Shown: positions 28,006 through 37,296 of the stretch, in pieces
Layout: every line of letters begins with the position of its first letter
How positions within the stretch are numbered: the first letter of the stretch is position 1
Assembly: GCF_020991275.1 (NCBI RefSeq)
Contig: NZ_JAJLQY010000001.1
Coordinates: 434,001-498,000, forward strand
DNA length: 64,000 nucleotides
From: Actinocorallia sp. API 0066
Lineage (GTDB): Bacteria; Actinomycetota; Actinomycetes; Streptosporangiales; Streptosporangiaceae
Direction: 5' to 3'
Translations under genes and position numbers: made by a program
Notes under the pieces: model-generated
Databases searched by the model: none
What the model was told of the DNA's origin: nothing
The model's input: the letters and a program-made list of their open reading frames with translations, nothing else

Positions 28006-28365
28006 ATGGGGGACGGTAAGGAGGGCGCAGAGCCCGACGTGCGGTTCACGTTCGCGAACGAGCGGACGTTCCTCGCGTGGAGCAGGACGGGCCTGGCGCT
28101 CGTCGTCGCGGGCCTGGCCATCGCGCAGTTGCTGCCGCCGTTCCCGGGTGTCCCGTGGGGCAGGCATCTGCTCGCGGTGCCGCTGATCGTGCTGGGCGGC
28201 GCGGTCGCCGTCGCCGGGTACGCCGAGTGGGGCCGCAACCAGCGGGCGCTGCGCCGTGGCGCGCCGCTGCCGCCGTCGGCGCTGCCCCGGCTCCTGGCGG
28301 GCGTGATCACGCTCGTGGCGTTCCTGGCGGCCGGGGTGGTCACCCTGTCCGCGGTGCTCGCGTGA
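28006..28365 (+). CDS. DUF202 (YidH-family) membrane protein
   Basis: The 119-residue protein has the DUF202 signature FTFANERTFLAWSRTGLALVV, followed by three transmembrane helices (about 33-52, 58-76 and 92-115). Family function is unknown. The start at 28006 follows GGGGAGATGGCCTG. Seven bases separate it from a second DUF202 gene; such pairs are common in actinomycetes. Confidence 0.85.
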   Translation: MGDGKEGAEPDVRFTFANERTFLAWSRTGLALVVAGLAIAQLLPPFPGVPWGRHLLAVPLIVLGGAVAVAGYAEWGRNQRALRRGAPLPPSALPRLLAGVITLVAFLAAGVVTLSAVLA

Positions 28366-28372
28366 GGGCCGT

Positions 28373-28654
28373 GTGAGCGGTCTGGAGGCCGGGGAGAGCG
28401 ATCCCGGGCTGGCCGGCGAGCGCACCGAGCTGGCCTGGCTGCGCACCGCGATCTCGCTGGCGGCCCTCGGCGCCGCCGTGGTGCGCGCGGCCCCGGCGGC
28501 GGGGGTGCTGATCCTCGCGCTCGCGGTGGGCGTCTGGGCGGTCAGCAGGTCGGTGCGGGCGCCGGGGCGCAGGCCGGGCGACGCGCGCCGGGCGCTCATG
28601 ATCACCCTGGCCAACGCGGTGGTGGCGGTGGCCGCGCTGTTCATCATCTTCTGA
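28373..28654 (+). CDS. DUF202 family membrane protein, second copy
   Basis: The 93-residue protein carries the DUF202 core in reduced form (GLAGERTELAWLRTAISLAAL) and three hydrophobic helices. It starts at GTG 28373, seven bases after the preceding DUF202 gene, and is surely in the same operon. The two probably form a heteromeric membrane unit, an inference from pairing. Function is unknown. Confidence 0.82.
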   Translation: MSGLEAGESDPGLAGERTELAWLRTAISLAALGAAVVRAAPAAGVLILALAVGVWAVSRSVRAPGRRPGDARRALMITLANAVVAVAALFIIF

Positions 28655-28698
28655 ACCGATACCGGCGGCACGTCATGGTCTTGGTTAGACTGCCCGGC

Positions 28699-29430
28699 GT
28701 GTTGCGCTTGGGGTTTATCGCCGTTTTCGTCCTTTTGGGCGGTCTTGTGGCGGCCCCTGCCTCCGCCGCGCCCCCCGAGCCGAAGAGCCGCGCCGACCTC
28801 GTCGCCGAGGCGCTGGCCAAGGATCCCGTCCAGATCACCGACCACGCGCCGCGCGCGGTGGAACCGGACGCGAAGGCGCGGATCGTCAGCGCGCTGGAAC
28901 CCCTCGGTGTGCCGTACTACGTGGTCGTCGTCCCGTCCGGGCTGTTCTTCGAGGGGCACCAGCGGCCCCGCGAGCTCGTCCCGATCCTGCACGACAGGCT
29001 CGGGAAGGACGGCGTCTACCTCGTCACCGACACCTCCGGCAGCGGCGAGGCGCGCCACTACGGCGGCTCCCTGCCCGTGCTCGACGCGTGGCGCGCCGCC
29101 CGGTCCGAACTGGGCTACGACGCGGGGCCCGCCGCGCACATCGAGCGGTTCGGCCAGATCCTCGCCGCCCCCGACCCGGCGGCCCGCATCGCCGCGAGCA
29201 CCCCGGCCCCCCGCTACGTCAGCAGGAGCGACGCCCGCGACCGCGCGGAGATGGCGGCGATGGCCGCGGGCACCGGTGTCGGCGCGCTGCTCGTCGGCGT
29301 GCCCCTGCTCGTCAGCGCCGTCCGAGGGCGTCGCCGGGCTTCGGCGTCACCCGCGCGCATCCCGCCTACGCGCGGCCCGGCGAAGCCCGCCGGGAACAAG
29401 GGCGGCAAGCGCAAGGGGAAGCGCCGATGA
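28699..29430 (+). CDS. Secreted/membrane protein of a three-gene paralogous set (member 1)
   Basis: The 243-residue protein has a signal peptide ending APASAA and an alpha/beta domain (LGVPYYVVVVPSGLFF, LVPILHDRLGKDGVYLVTD). A C-terminal membrane helix (GTGVGALLVGVPLLVSAV) precedes a very basic cytoplasmic tail (GNKGGKRKGKRR). The alpha/beta domain recurs in the next two genes. TAGACT at 28686-28691 lies seven bases before GTG 28699, suggesting a leaderless mRNA; an ATG at 28675 is the alternative. No known family was recognised. The stop overlaps the next start (ATGA). Confidence 0.75.
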   Translation: MLRLGFIAVFVLLGGLVAAPASAAPPEPKSRADLVAEALAKDPVQITDHAPRAVEPDAKARIVSALEPLGVPYYVVVVPSGLFFEGHQRPRELVPILHDRLGKDGVYLVTDTSGSGEARHYGGSLPVLDAWRAARSELGYDAGPAAHIERFGQILAAPDPAARIAASTPAPRYVSRSDARDRAEMAAMAAGTGVGALLVGVPLLVSAVRGRRRASASPARIPPTRGPAKPAGNKGGKRKGKRR

Positions 29431-30635
29431 GCGCGGTCGGACGGCGCGCCCTGTGCCTGCTCGTCGCCGCCCTGACGGTGCTGGGCGCGGCCCCCGCTTC
29501 GGCCGAGGTGCCTCCGGGCGCCACCGCGCGCTGGGACAGGATCGCGGCGGCGCTGCGCGAGGACCCGCTGTTCGTGGACACCGACCTGACCGACGCCTTC
29601 GATCCGGTGACCCGCCGCGAGCTCCGCGTCGAGATGGACGAGCTCGGCACCCGGCTCGGCGCCCGCGTGTTCGTCTTCGCCGTCCCCAACACGGGCGACA
29701 GCGAGGCCAACGGACGCGAGGAGCTGCTGGTGGACGGCGTCCGGGAGCGGCTCGGCGAGGACGGCGTCTATCTGCTCATCGACCACGACGGCAGGCTCGC
29801 GGGCGACGCCTACGGGGTGCCCCGGTACTTCGGCTATGACTTCGTGGACTGGGAGATCCGCCGCCCCGCCGACTGGGCGCGGCCCTTCGCCGACCTGCTC
29901 ATCCGCGTCTCCCGGACCTTCGACGAGGTGGCGGCGGCCCCGTCCGCTGAGGCGAAGGCACCCAGCGGCCCCGTCGAGCTCCCGTCGTTCACGAAGGAGA
30001 AGTCCCCGCCTCGCGAGCCCGCCTTCTGGGGCCCGTTCTCGGCGGGCGTCCTCCTCCTCGGCCCCGCGCTCGCCCTGGCCGTCGCCGCCCTCTGGACCGT
30101 GGGCAGGTTCTACGCCCTGCGACGGCGTGAGCAGCCCGCCCCCGCACGTCCGAGCCGGCGCTACCTCCGGGCCGCTTCACGCCGCGCCCTGAGGGACCTC
30201 GCCGCCGCGCTGGCGAAGGCCGACGACGGCCCTGGCGCGGGCGCCGCGCTGCGCGCCTACGACGCGGCGGTCCTGCTCGCCGACGAGGCGCTCCGCGAGA
30301 CGGAGGAGAACGCCGCGCTCGACTACGTCGGCGTTGTCGTCCTGGGCAGGCAAGGGCTCCTCGCGCTGGCCGAGGACCTGCCTGAGGCGCCCGCCTTCTG
30401 CCAGGCCAACCCGCTGCACGGACGCGCCGTGGCGGCCCGCACCCTACGCGGCGACGCCTACCCGGCGGGCCGGGTGTGCGCGTCCTGCGCGGACCTGCCC
30501 GCGCGCAAGCTCAAACGGAGCGTCCTGCGCGTCCCCGACGGCCGCCGCTACCCGCTGGTCCCCGGCCGCTGGCAGCGCGGCTTCGGCGGGCGCCCCGACC
30601 TCGCCGCACGAGTCCTGGAGTCGCTCGGTGTCTGA
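29427..30635 (+). CDS. Membrane protein of the paralogous set (member 2) with Cys-containing C-terminal domain
   Basis: The 402-residue protein has a signal peptide (ALCLLVAALTVLGAAPASAE) and the shared alpha/beta domain (LGTRLGARVFVFAVPN, LGEDGVYLLIDHDG). A membrane helix follows at about residues 205-230, then a cytoplasmic domain ending in FCQANPLHGRAVAARTLRG and a CASCADLPARKL motif. The C-x3-NPLHG and C-x2-C elements are repeated in member 3 and look like a metal- or redox-binding site. It overlaps both neighbours by 4-8 bases, so all three are co-translated. Confidence 0.75.
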   Translation: MSAVGRRALCLLVAALTVLGAAPASAEVPPGATARWDRIAAALREDPLFVDTDLTDAFDPVTRRELRVEMDELGTRLGARVFVFAVPNTGDSEANGREELLVDGVRERLGEDGVYLLIDHDGRLAGDAYGVPRYFGYDFVDWEIRRPADWARPFADLLIRVSRTFDEVAAAPSAEAKAPSGPVELPSFTKEKSPPREPAFWGPFSAGVLLLGPALALAVAALWTVGRFYALRRREQPAPARPSRRYLRAASRRALRDLAAALAKADDGPGAGAALRAYDAAVLLADEALRETEENAALDYVGVVVLGRQGLLALAEDLPEAPAFCQANPLHGRAVAARTLRGDAYPAGRVCASCADLPARKLKRSVLRVPDGRRYPLVPGRWQRGFGGRPDLAARVLESLGV

Positions 30636-31845
30636 ACCGTCCCCCGGCGAGAGGATCGCGCGGGCGCTGCGCCGCTCGCCCGTCCACCTCGACCCGTCCC
30701 TGGAGTCCGCGCTCCCCGACGGCCGCCGCGCCGAACTCCTGGCGGCCATCGAAGCCGCCCCGATGCCTATCTACGTCATCATCGTGCCGCTGGTGGACGG
30801 CGGCACCTGGAGCGACACCGAAGAGCTCATCACCGTCGTGCACGACAGGCTCAAGCGCGACGGCGTGTACCTCACGATGGAGGGCTACCAGCAGTTCCGC
30901 GCGCGCCGCTTCGGAGGCACGGAGGAGGAGCAGGAGGCCGCCTCCTCAGCCGCCCGCGTGCCGTTCTTCCTCGACGAGTTCGACAACGCCGTCCTGGCCG
31001 ACCGGCTCCTCAAGGCCGTCGAACTGATCGCCGCGGGCAACGGCGTGGCCGAGTACGAGAAGGCCACGGCGCACCTACGCTCCACCCCCAACCCGGTGGA
31101 GAAGCTGACGCGCAACGACCAAGGGGAGACATCTCCCCTACGCGTCACCGCCATCGGTCTCGGCGTCGCCGCCGTGGCGGGACTCGCCGTGTGGCGGTGG
31201 AGGCGGACCGGTCGTCCCGAGCCGCAGCACAGCCATCCGCTCATCCTGTCGCGGGCGACCCTGGAGACGGCCCGCAAGGCCGACGAGAAGGGGCTGCGCA
31301 AGCAGGCCGCCGAGGCGGTCGTCGCCTTCGGGGAACTCGTGGACGCCGCCGCCGTGTCCTCCGGCGACGCCCGCGCGCGCGAGCTTCTGGCGCTCGCCCT
31401 GGACGCCTACCAGGCGGCGGGCAAGGTGCTCGACGAGGCGCGCGGCGTCCCCGACCTGGCCGGGGTGCTCGTCCTGGTCGACCGGGGCCAGGACGCCCTG
31501 GCGTCGGCCCGTGCGCGCGCGGCGGGCCGCAAGGAGATCCCGCCGAGCGCGCTGTGCTTCTTCAACCCCCTGCACGGCGACGCCACCGGCATGGTCACGT
31601 GGCGCCGCCTGGGCACCCGTGACGCCATCAAGGTCGAGGCGTGCCAGGCGTGCGCCAAAGCGGTGCGCGGCCACCGGCCGCCCGAGGCGCTGCTGGACAC
31701 CTCCGGAGCCAAGCCGCTGCCTTACTACGCGACGTCCTCGCTGTGGGCGCGCACCGGCTACGGCCAGTTCGGCGACGGCGGCTTCGAGGACGGCACCGGC
31801 GACGGACTCATCGCCCGGGTGCTGCGCGGCGACCACCGGTCCTGA
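30628..31845 (+). CDS. Membrane protein of the paralogous set (member 3) with Cys-containing C-terminal domain
   Basis: The 405-residue protein starts at GTG 30628, eight bases inside member 2. It lacks a signal peptide but has the shared alpha/beta domain (APMPIYVIIVPLVDGG, VHDRLKRDGVYLTMEGY) and one helix (LRVTAIGLGVAAVAGLAVWR). Its C-terminal domain carries CFFNPLHGDATGMVTWRR and EACQACAKAVRGH, then an aromatic YYATSSLWARTGYGQFG end. Without a cleavable signal, topology depends on the single helix. Function is unknown; conservation of NPLHG and C-x2-C between copies argues for a real active or binding site. Confidence 0.75.
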   Translation: MSEPSPGERIARALRRSPVHLDPSLESALPDGRRAELLAAIEAAPMPIYVIIVPLVDGGTWSDTEELITVVHDRLKRDGVYLTMEGYQQFRARRFGGTEEEQEAASSAARVPFFLDEFDNAVLADRLLKAVELIAAGNGVAEYEKATAHLRSTPNPVEKLTRNDQGETSPLRVTAIGLGVAAVAGLAVWRWRRTGRPEPQHSHPLILSRATLETARKADEKGLRKQAAEAVVAFGELVDAAAVSSGDARARELLALALDAYQAAGKVLDEARGVPDLAGVLVLVDRGQDALASARARAAGRKEIPPSALCFFNPLHGDATGMVTWRRLGTRDAIKVEACQACAKAVRGHRPPEALLDTSGAKPLPYYATSSLWARTGYGQFGDGGFEDGTGDGLIARVLRGDHRS

Positions 31846-31957
31846 CCCGGGCACTGCGTGATCTTGCCCGAGCCTGGGGCATGAAGTCGCCCGGCACGGG
31901 CTATGGAAGACACACGGGACGCCCACGGGGGAGGGGCGGTCCGTTTCGGGGGAAGCC

Positions 31958-34900
31958 ATGGTGCTGCGGCGCGCGTTCGGCGCTGTCGTCGGGCTGCCCG
32001 CGCTCGCGGGCGGGATCGCGACAGCCGTCGGACGGATCCCGGTCGACACCGCGCGCGGCGCGTACGCCGCCGTCAGGCTCGTCGCCACGGCGTCGGGCGA
32101 CCGCGACGTCCACCACCGCGTGGCCGGCCACAGCGACTTCGCGGTGCGGGGCGAGGTCGGCGAGAAGTTCGCCGACGCCCTTGAGACGGCGCTGGAGGCC
32201 GTCGAGGGCGTCGCCCGCGCCGAGGTGAACGGGGTGCTCGGCCGGGTCCTCGTCGTCCACGACGGGGTCGCGCAGGACGTGCTGCTGGACGTCGTGGCGC
32301 AGGTCGAGGGCGAGTTCGGGTGCGACGACGAGCCGCCTGCGCCGGTCGCGCACCATCCGGCCGAGGCCGCGGCGCTCGTCCGGGAGACGACGCACGCGGC
32401 GGCCGCGCTGGCCGGGTGGGGCGTCGCGACGGTCGCGGCGGCCCTGCGGATCGCGATGCTGCCGCCGGGCGTCTCGGCCGTAATCGCCCTCACCGACGTG
32501 AACCCGCCTCTGCGCTCCGTCCTTGAACGCACGATAGGCAAGTCCGTCACCGACAACGCCATGTCCGTCGGCCTCGTGGTCAGCCAGGTGCTCGCGGCGC
32601 AGCCCGTGGGGCTGCTGCTGTCGTTCGCCACGCGCGCCTCGCACGTCGCCGAGCTGCGCTCCCGCCGCGCCGTCTGGCTGCGCAGGGCGGACCGCTTGAC
32701 CGAGCCCGGCTCCTATCGGGCCGACTCCTCCGAGCGCGAGGCACGGCCCGTCCCCCTGCCGGACGGCCCCGTCGAGACGATGCGCTGGAGCACCCCCGTC
32801 ACGCTCGCGGCGACGGCGGGCGCCTACGCGTTCACGCGGAGCCCCGAGCGCGCCGAAGGGGTACTCGTCGCGGGCGTGCCGAAGGCGGCCCGGCTCGGCC
32901 GCGAGGCGTTCTGCGGCCAGGTCGCGCGCGCGCTGGCCGAGCGCGACGCTCTCGTGCTCGACTCCGCCGCGCTGCGCGGCCTCGACCGGGTGGACCGTGT
33001 CCTCCTGGACGCCGGGGTCCTCACGACCGGCCGCCTCGTGATCGACGAGGTGGTGCCCGTGGCGTCCCGGTGGTCCGTCGAGGAGCTCTACGGCAGGGCC
33101 CACGCCCTCACCGACCTCTCCCGGCCCCGCGCCCTGGCCCGCGACGGCGCGTGGATGACGAGCCCGCTCAGTCGCGGCTCCGGCCTGTTCGACGACGACC
33201 CCGACCTCTCCGACCGGCTGGCCCGGCTGCGCCGCAGGGGTGCGACGGTGCTGCTCCTCGAACACACCGACGAGCCCGCCGCGCTGGTCTCCGTCGTCCC
33301 GGAGCTGCATCCGACGGCCGAGGCGCTCGTGCTGGCCGCGCGCAAGGCGGGCCTGGTGATGGTCGGCGGCGACGGGCGCGGCCTCGACCAGCGGTTGCGC
33401 GTGGACGGCGTGCGTCCGGGGCCGCTGGTGGAGTCGGTCCGCGCGACCCAGGAGAACGGCCACGTGGTCGTCGTGATCTCGCCGGACGACGGGGCGGCCC
33501 TGGCCGCGGCCGACGTCGGCGTGGGTCTCGTCACCCACGGCGCGCCGCCTCCGTGGGACGCGGACGTCCTGTGCGGCCCCGGCCTCGAAGGCGCGTGCCT
33601 TCTCCTGGAGACGGTCCCGGGCGCCCGGGAGAACAGCCGCCGCAGCGCGCGCACGGCGAAGCTCGGCTCTGTGACCGGCGCGCTTCTGTCGGCTGCGGGT
33701 CCGGCCGCCTCGTCCGCCCGTAGGGCGCAGCTCGCGGTGGACCTGTCGGGCCTGTCCGCGCTCGCGCACGGCACCTGGGCGGGGCTCGGCTTCTCCCGCA
33801 GCCCCACCCCCCTGTCGGTGGACCGGACGCCCTGGCACGCCTGGCCCGTCGCGGAGGTCCTCGACCACCTGGAGACGGCGAAAGCGGGCCTCACCGAGGA
33901 CGAGGCCGAACAGCGGCGCGGCACCCTCGCCCACGAGCGTCCCGCCGAGCACGGCCTCACCCGGCTCACCCTGGAGGAGCTGGACAACCCGCTCACCCCC
34001 GCGCTCGCCCTGGGCGCGGGCGTCTCCGCCGTCGTGGGGTCGGTCACCGACGCGACGCTGATCGGCGTCGTCCTGGCGACCAACGCCTTCCTGTCCGGCC
34101 TGCAACGGATGGGGGCCGACCGCGCCCTACGCGGCCTGGTGGACCGCAGCGCGGTGAAGGTCAGGGTGGCCCGCCCGGACGGCGACAGGACCGAGGCGGC
34201 CGAGGAACTCGTGCCCGGCGACATCGTCAGGTTCACCGCGGGCGACGCGGTGCCCGCCGACTGCCGGCTGCTCAGCGCCGACAACCTGGAGATCGACGAG
34301 TCGAGCCTCACCGGCGAGTCCCAGCTCGTCCCCAAGGCCGCCGAGCCCAGCTTCTCGCCCCTGGTGGCCGAGCGGCGCTCCATGCTCTACCAGGGCACCG
34401 TGGTGGCCGCGGGCGAGGGCGTGGGCGTCGTGGTGGCCACCGGCGCGGCCACCGAGGTCGGCCGGACCGCGCACCTCACCGGGGCCGAGTACCGCGAGAC
34501 CGGCGTGGAGCGGCGGCTGCGCGAGCTCACCAAGGTCACCCTGCCGGTCTCGCTCGCCGCAGGCATCTCGCTACTGGGCTCCAACCTCCTGCGCGGCCAG
34601 CCGTTCGCCAGGGCGCTCGGCTCAGCAGTCAGCCTCGCTGTCGCGGCGGTGCCTGAAGGGCTGCCCTTTGTGGCGACGGCCGCCGAACTGGCCACCGCGC
34701 GGCGGCTCACCCGGCGCGGCGCCCTCGTCCGCAACCCCGCGACGATCGAGGCGCTCGGCCGGGTGGACGTGCTCTGCTTCGACAAGACAGGCACACTCAC
34801 CGAGGGCAGGCTAAGGCTCCGCGTCGTCTCCGACGGCGTCACCAGCGCCCCGGTGGACGACCTCCCCGACGCGCTCCTCGAAGTCGTCGGGGTGGCCATG

Positions 34901-36361
34901 AGGGCGGGGCCCGACCTCGCCGAACGGCCTCCGCACCCCACCGACCGGGCCGTCATGCACGCCGTGGACGACCTCGGCCTCGCCGCGCGCATGGAGCCGT
35001 GGAAGCGGCTCGACGAACTGCCCTTCGAGCCCGCGCGCGGCTACCACGCCGTCCTGGGGTCGTCACCGGACGGCCGGTGGCTGAGCGTCAAGGGCGCGCC
35101 GGAGGTCGTCCTCGACAAGTGCGCGACCTGGCAGCGCGAGGGCGAGAACCGTCCCTTCGACGCCGCCGCGCGCGCACGGGTGGAGGAGGAGATCGAGGCG
35201 CTGGCGCGGCGCGGCTACCGGGTCCTGGCGGTCGCGGACGGGCCCGCGCCGCAGGGGTCGCTCACCGAAGAGCGTGTGGAGGGGCTCGCCTTCCTCGGAT
35301 TGCTCTGCATCGCTGATCCGGTACGTCCCACCGCCGCCGCGGCCGTCGCCAGGCTGCGCGCGGCGGGGATCAGCATCGTCATGATCACCGGCGACCACCC
35401 CAGCACCGCCGAGGCGATCGCCGCCGACCTCGGCCTCCTCGACGGCGCGCGCATGACCGGCGCCGACCTCGACGCGCTCAGCGACGCCGAACTCGCGCGG
35501 AAGCTGTCCGACGTGTCGGTCTTCGCCAGGATGACGCCCGCGCAGAAGGCGAGGACGGTCGGCGCGCTGCACGCGCTCGGCAAGGTCGTCGCGGTCACCG
35601 GGGACGGCGCCAACGACGCCCCGGCGATCCGCCTCGCCGACGTCGGCATCGCGCTGGGCGAGCGCGCCTCGCCCGCCGCCCGCGAGACCGCCGACGTGGT
35701 GATCACCGACAACCGGATCGAGACCATCACCCAGGCCATCGCCGACTGCCGCGCGATGTGGCGCTCCACCCGCGACGCGCTCGCCGTGCTGCTCGGAGGC
35801 AACCTCGGTGAGATCGGCTTCACCGTGGGCACGGGCATACTCATGGGCGCGAGTCCGCTCAACGTCAGGCAGCTCCTGCTGGTCAACATGCTGACCGACC
35901 TGCTGCCCGCGATCGCGCTCGCCGTCCGGCCGCCGCACCGCGTCACCAAGGCCGACCTGCTGGCCGAGGGGCCGTCGCGGTCGCTCGGCGCGGCGCTGAC
36001 CCACGACATCTGCGTGCGCGGCGTCACCACCGCCGCCTCCGCGTTCGTCGCGTTCCTGCTCGGCCACTCGGGCGGCTCGCGGCTCCAGGCGTCCACCACG
36101 GGCCTCGTGGCGCTCGTCGCGACCCAGCTGTTCCAGACGATCGCCGCGGGCGGCAGGGACCCGCTGGTGCTCGCCTCCGGCGTGTTCTCGCTGACGGTGC
36201 TCGCCGCGGTCGTCCAGATCCCCGGGCTCAGCCACTTCTTCGGGTGCCGCCCGCTGATGCCGCACTGCTGGTTCGTCGCCTACGCGTCGGCGGCTTGCGC
36301 GGCCGTCCTGGCGTTCCTCCTGACACGGCTGCCTCTGCCCACTCCTCTGGCCGCCCGCTGA
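31958..36361 (+). CDS. ctpI: Long cation-transporting P-type ATPase (CtpI-like)
   Basis: The 1467-residue protein has an N-terminal region of about 600 residues with a degenerate metal-binding-like domain (VEGVARAEVNGVLGRVLVVH) and a second degenerate haloacid-dehalogenase-like section. A full ATPase core follows: SSLTGESQLV, PEGLP in AVPEGLPFVATAAEL, DKTGTLTEG and GDGANDAPAIRLADVG. It lacks CPC/CPH, so it is not a standard heavy-metal pump; architecture and length fit actinobacterial CtpI/CtpH, whose ion is unsettled. The TGES-PEGLP-DKTG set resembles P2-type Ca2+ pumps. A GGGGGAAG site precedes ATG 31958. Confidence 0.88.
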   Translation: MVLRRAFGAVVGLPALAGGIATAVGRIPVDTARGAYAAVRLVATASGDRDVHHRVAGHSDFAVRGEVGEKFADALETALEAVEGVARAEVNGVLGRVLVVHDGVAQDVLLDVVAQVEGEFGCDDEPPAPVAHHPAEAAALVRETTHAAAALAGWGVATVAAALRIAMLPPGVSAVIALTDVNPPLRSVLERTIGKSVTDNAMSVGLVVSQVLAAQPVGLLLSFATRASHVAELRSRRAVWLRRADRLTEPGSYRADSSEREARPVPLPDGPVETMRWSTPVTLAATAGAYAFTRSPERAEGVLVAGVPKAARLGREAFCGQVARALAERDALVLDSAALRGLDRVDRVLLDAGVLTTGRLVIDEVVPVASRWSVEELYGRAHALTDLSRPRALARDGAWMTSPLSRGSGLFDDDPDLSDRLARLRRRGATVLLLEHTDEPAALVSVVPELHPTAEALVLAARKAGLVMVGGDGRGLDQRLRVDGVRPGPLVESVRATQENGHVVVVISPDDGAALAAADVGVGLVTHGAPPPWDADVLCGPGLEGACLLLETVPGARENSRRSARTAKLGSVTGALLSAAGPAASSARRAQLAVDLSGLSALAHGTWAGLGFSRSPTPLSVDRTPWHAWPVAEVLDHLETAKAGLTEDEAEQRRGTLAHERPAEHGLTRLTLEELDNPLTPALALGAGVSAVVGSVTDATLIGVVLATNAFLSGLQRMGADRALRGLVDRSAVKVRVARPDGDRTEAAEELVPGDIVRFTAGDAVPADCRLLSADNLEIDESSLTGESQLVPKAAEPSFSPLVAERRSMLYQGTVVAAGEGVGVVVATGAATEVGRTAHLTGAEYRETGVERRLRELTKVTLPVSLAAGISLLGSNLLRGQPFARALGSAVSLAVAAVPEGLPFVATAAELATARRLTRRGALVRNPATIEALGRVDVLCFDKTGTLTEGRLRLRVVSDGVTSAPVDDLPDALLEVVGVAMRAGPDLAERPPHPTDRAVMHAVDDLGLAARMEPWKRLDELPFEPARGYHAVLGSSPDGRWLSVKGAPEVVLDKCATWQREGENRPFDAAARARVEEEIEALARRGYRVLAVADGPAPQGSLTEERVEGLAFLGLLCIADPVRPTAAAAVARLRAAGISIVMITGDHPSTAEAIAADLGLLDGARMTGADLDALSDAELARKLSDVSVFARMTPAQKARTVGALHALGKVVAVTGDGANDAPAIRLADVGIALGERASPAARETADVVITDNRIETITQAIADCRAMWRSTRDALAVLLGGNLGEIGFTVGTGILMGASPLNVRQLLLVNMLTDLLPAIALAVRPPHRVTKADLLAEGPSRSLGAALTHDICVRGVTTAASAFVAFLLGHSGGSRLQASTTGLVALVATQLFQTIAAGGRDPLVLASGVFSLTVLAAVVQIPGLSHFFGCRPLMPHCWFVAYASAACAAVLAFLLTRLPLPTPLAAR

Positions 36362-36367
36362 CGTCGT

Positions 36368-37189
36368 TCAGACGAGCGGCGTCAGGTGGTACCAGCCGTC
36401 ACGCGAGATGGACGTGGCGGCCAGGGGATGGGCGGCGAGGAAGACGGCGCGGACGGCGTGCCGCCAGGCCCGTGCCTGGGCGGGGTCACCCGCGCGCAGC
36501 GCAAGGATGTCCTCGGGGATGCGGCACCAGACGGCGTCCCTGCCACGAGCCTTGAAGGGGAGCCCGTCCGGGCCCGGTTCAAGGGACGGCTCCGGGCGCG
36601 GCTCGAAGCCGGGCACGTGGTCCGGATCGAAGCGGGCGAGCGGCCATTGGACGGTCAGCCTGTCGGTCTCGTCTCCCGCGTTGAAGGCGTCCTCCAGCGG
36701 GCCGTAGAAGTCGACGAGGTACTCGGGCGCGTGCGCGCCGAGTTTGCCCAGGTTGAACCACGCGTTCCGGCGGATGAGCGGGTCGAACGTCCAGCTGATC
36801 GTCGCCGCGCCGCGCTCCAGCGCCCAGGCGCGCTGCGCGAGCTTCAGCGCGTAGCCGACGCCCCGGCAGGTCCGGTCGGCGCCCGCGATGAGGGAGTAGA
36901 CGTCGCGGGCGTCCGGCGGGCCCCAGATCGCGGCGCTGGCACCCACCACGCCGTCTGAGGTGAGCGCGGCGTGGACGACGCCGCCCGCGTGCGTGCAGGC
37001 GCGCAGCGCGTCCGACGGGAGGGGCCCCGCGCCGGGCTTGCTCGCCCACACCCTGGCGAAGAGCGCGGCTACCTCGCGCAGCCGCGAGGCGTCCTCGACC
37101 GCCATGACGCGCACCACGGCGGCGTCAGCCGCCACCTCGGCTTGGCGCCGCGCGGACTCGGTCGTCGCAGGGGCTGTCGTCACGGCCAT
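36368..37189 (-). CDS. GNAT-family acetyltransferase (COG3375-like)
   Basis: The 273-residue protein has a GNAT core with strand/loop VGASAAIWGPP and an acetyl-CoA loop in TCRGVGYALKLAQRAWALERGA, followed by a long C-terminal half starting TISWTFDPLIRRNAWFNLGKLG. This last pattern marks a family of predicted acetyltransferases of unknown substrate. ATG 37189 has a GGAG site three bases upstream. It converges on the CtpI gene with six bases between stops. Confidence 0.8.
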   Translation of the reverse strand: MAVTTAPATTESARRQAEVAADAAVVRVMAVEDASRLREVAALFARVWASKPGAGPLPSDALRACTHAGGVVHAALTSDGVVGASAAIWGPPDARDVYSLIAGADRTCRGVGYALKLAQRAWALERGAATISWTFDPLIRRNAWFNLGKLGAHAPEYLVDFYGPLEDAFNAGDETDRLTVQWPLARFDPDHVPGFEPRPEPSLEPGPDGLPFKARGRDAVWCRIPEDILALRAGDPAQARAWRHAVRAVFLAAHPLAATSISRDGWYHLTPLV

Positions 37190-37296
37190 ATCTCCACTCT
37201 CGTGACCAGCGGGACAACACCGGCACAGCGGACCGGCCGGAAAGCCCCAAGAATCGACAAGGGGGTGGAAAGGCTGACTTGTCTGGCGTTATCCGA

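Noticed and set aside
28699-31845. Tandem paralogues as TPM-domain phosphatases
   Set aside because: The alpha/beta segments are suggestive, but I could not match the TPM core pattern confidently, so no function is assigned.
31901-34105. 734-residue minus-strand open frame opposite the CtpI-like ATPase
   Set aside because: It lies fully antisense to conserved P-type ATPase sequence and has the skewed composition of a shadow frame.
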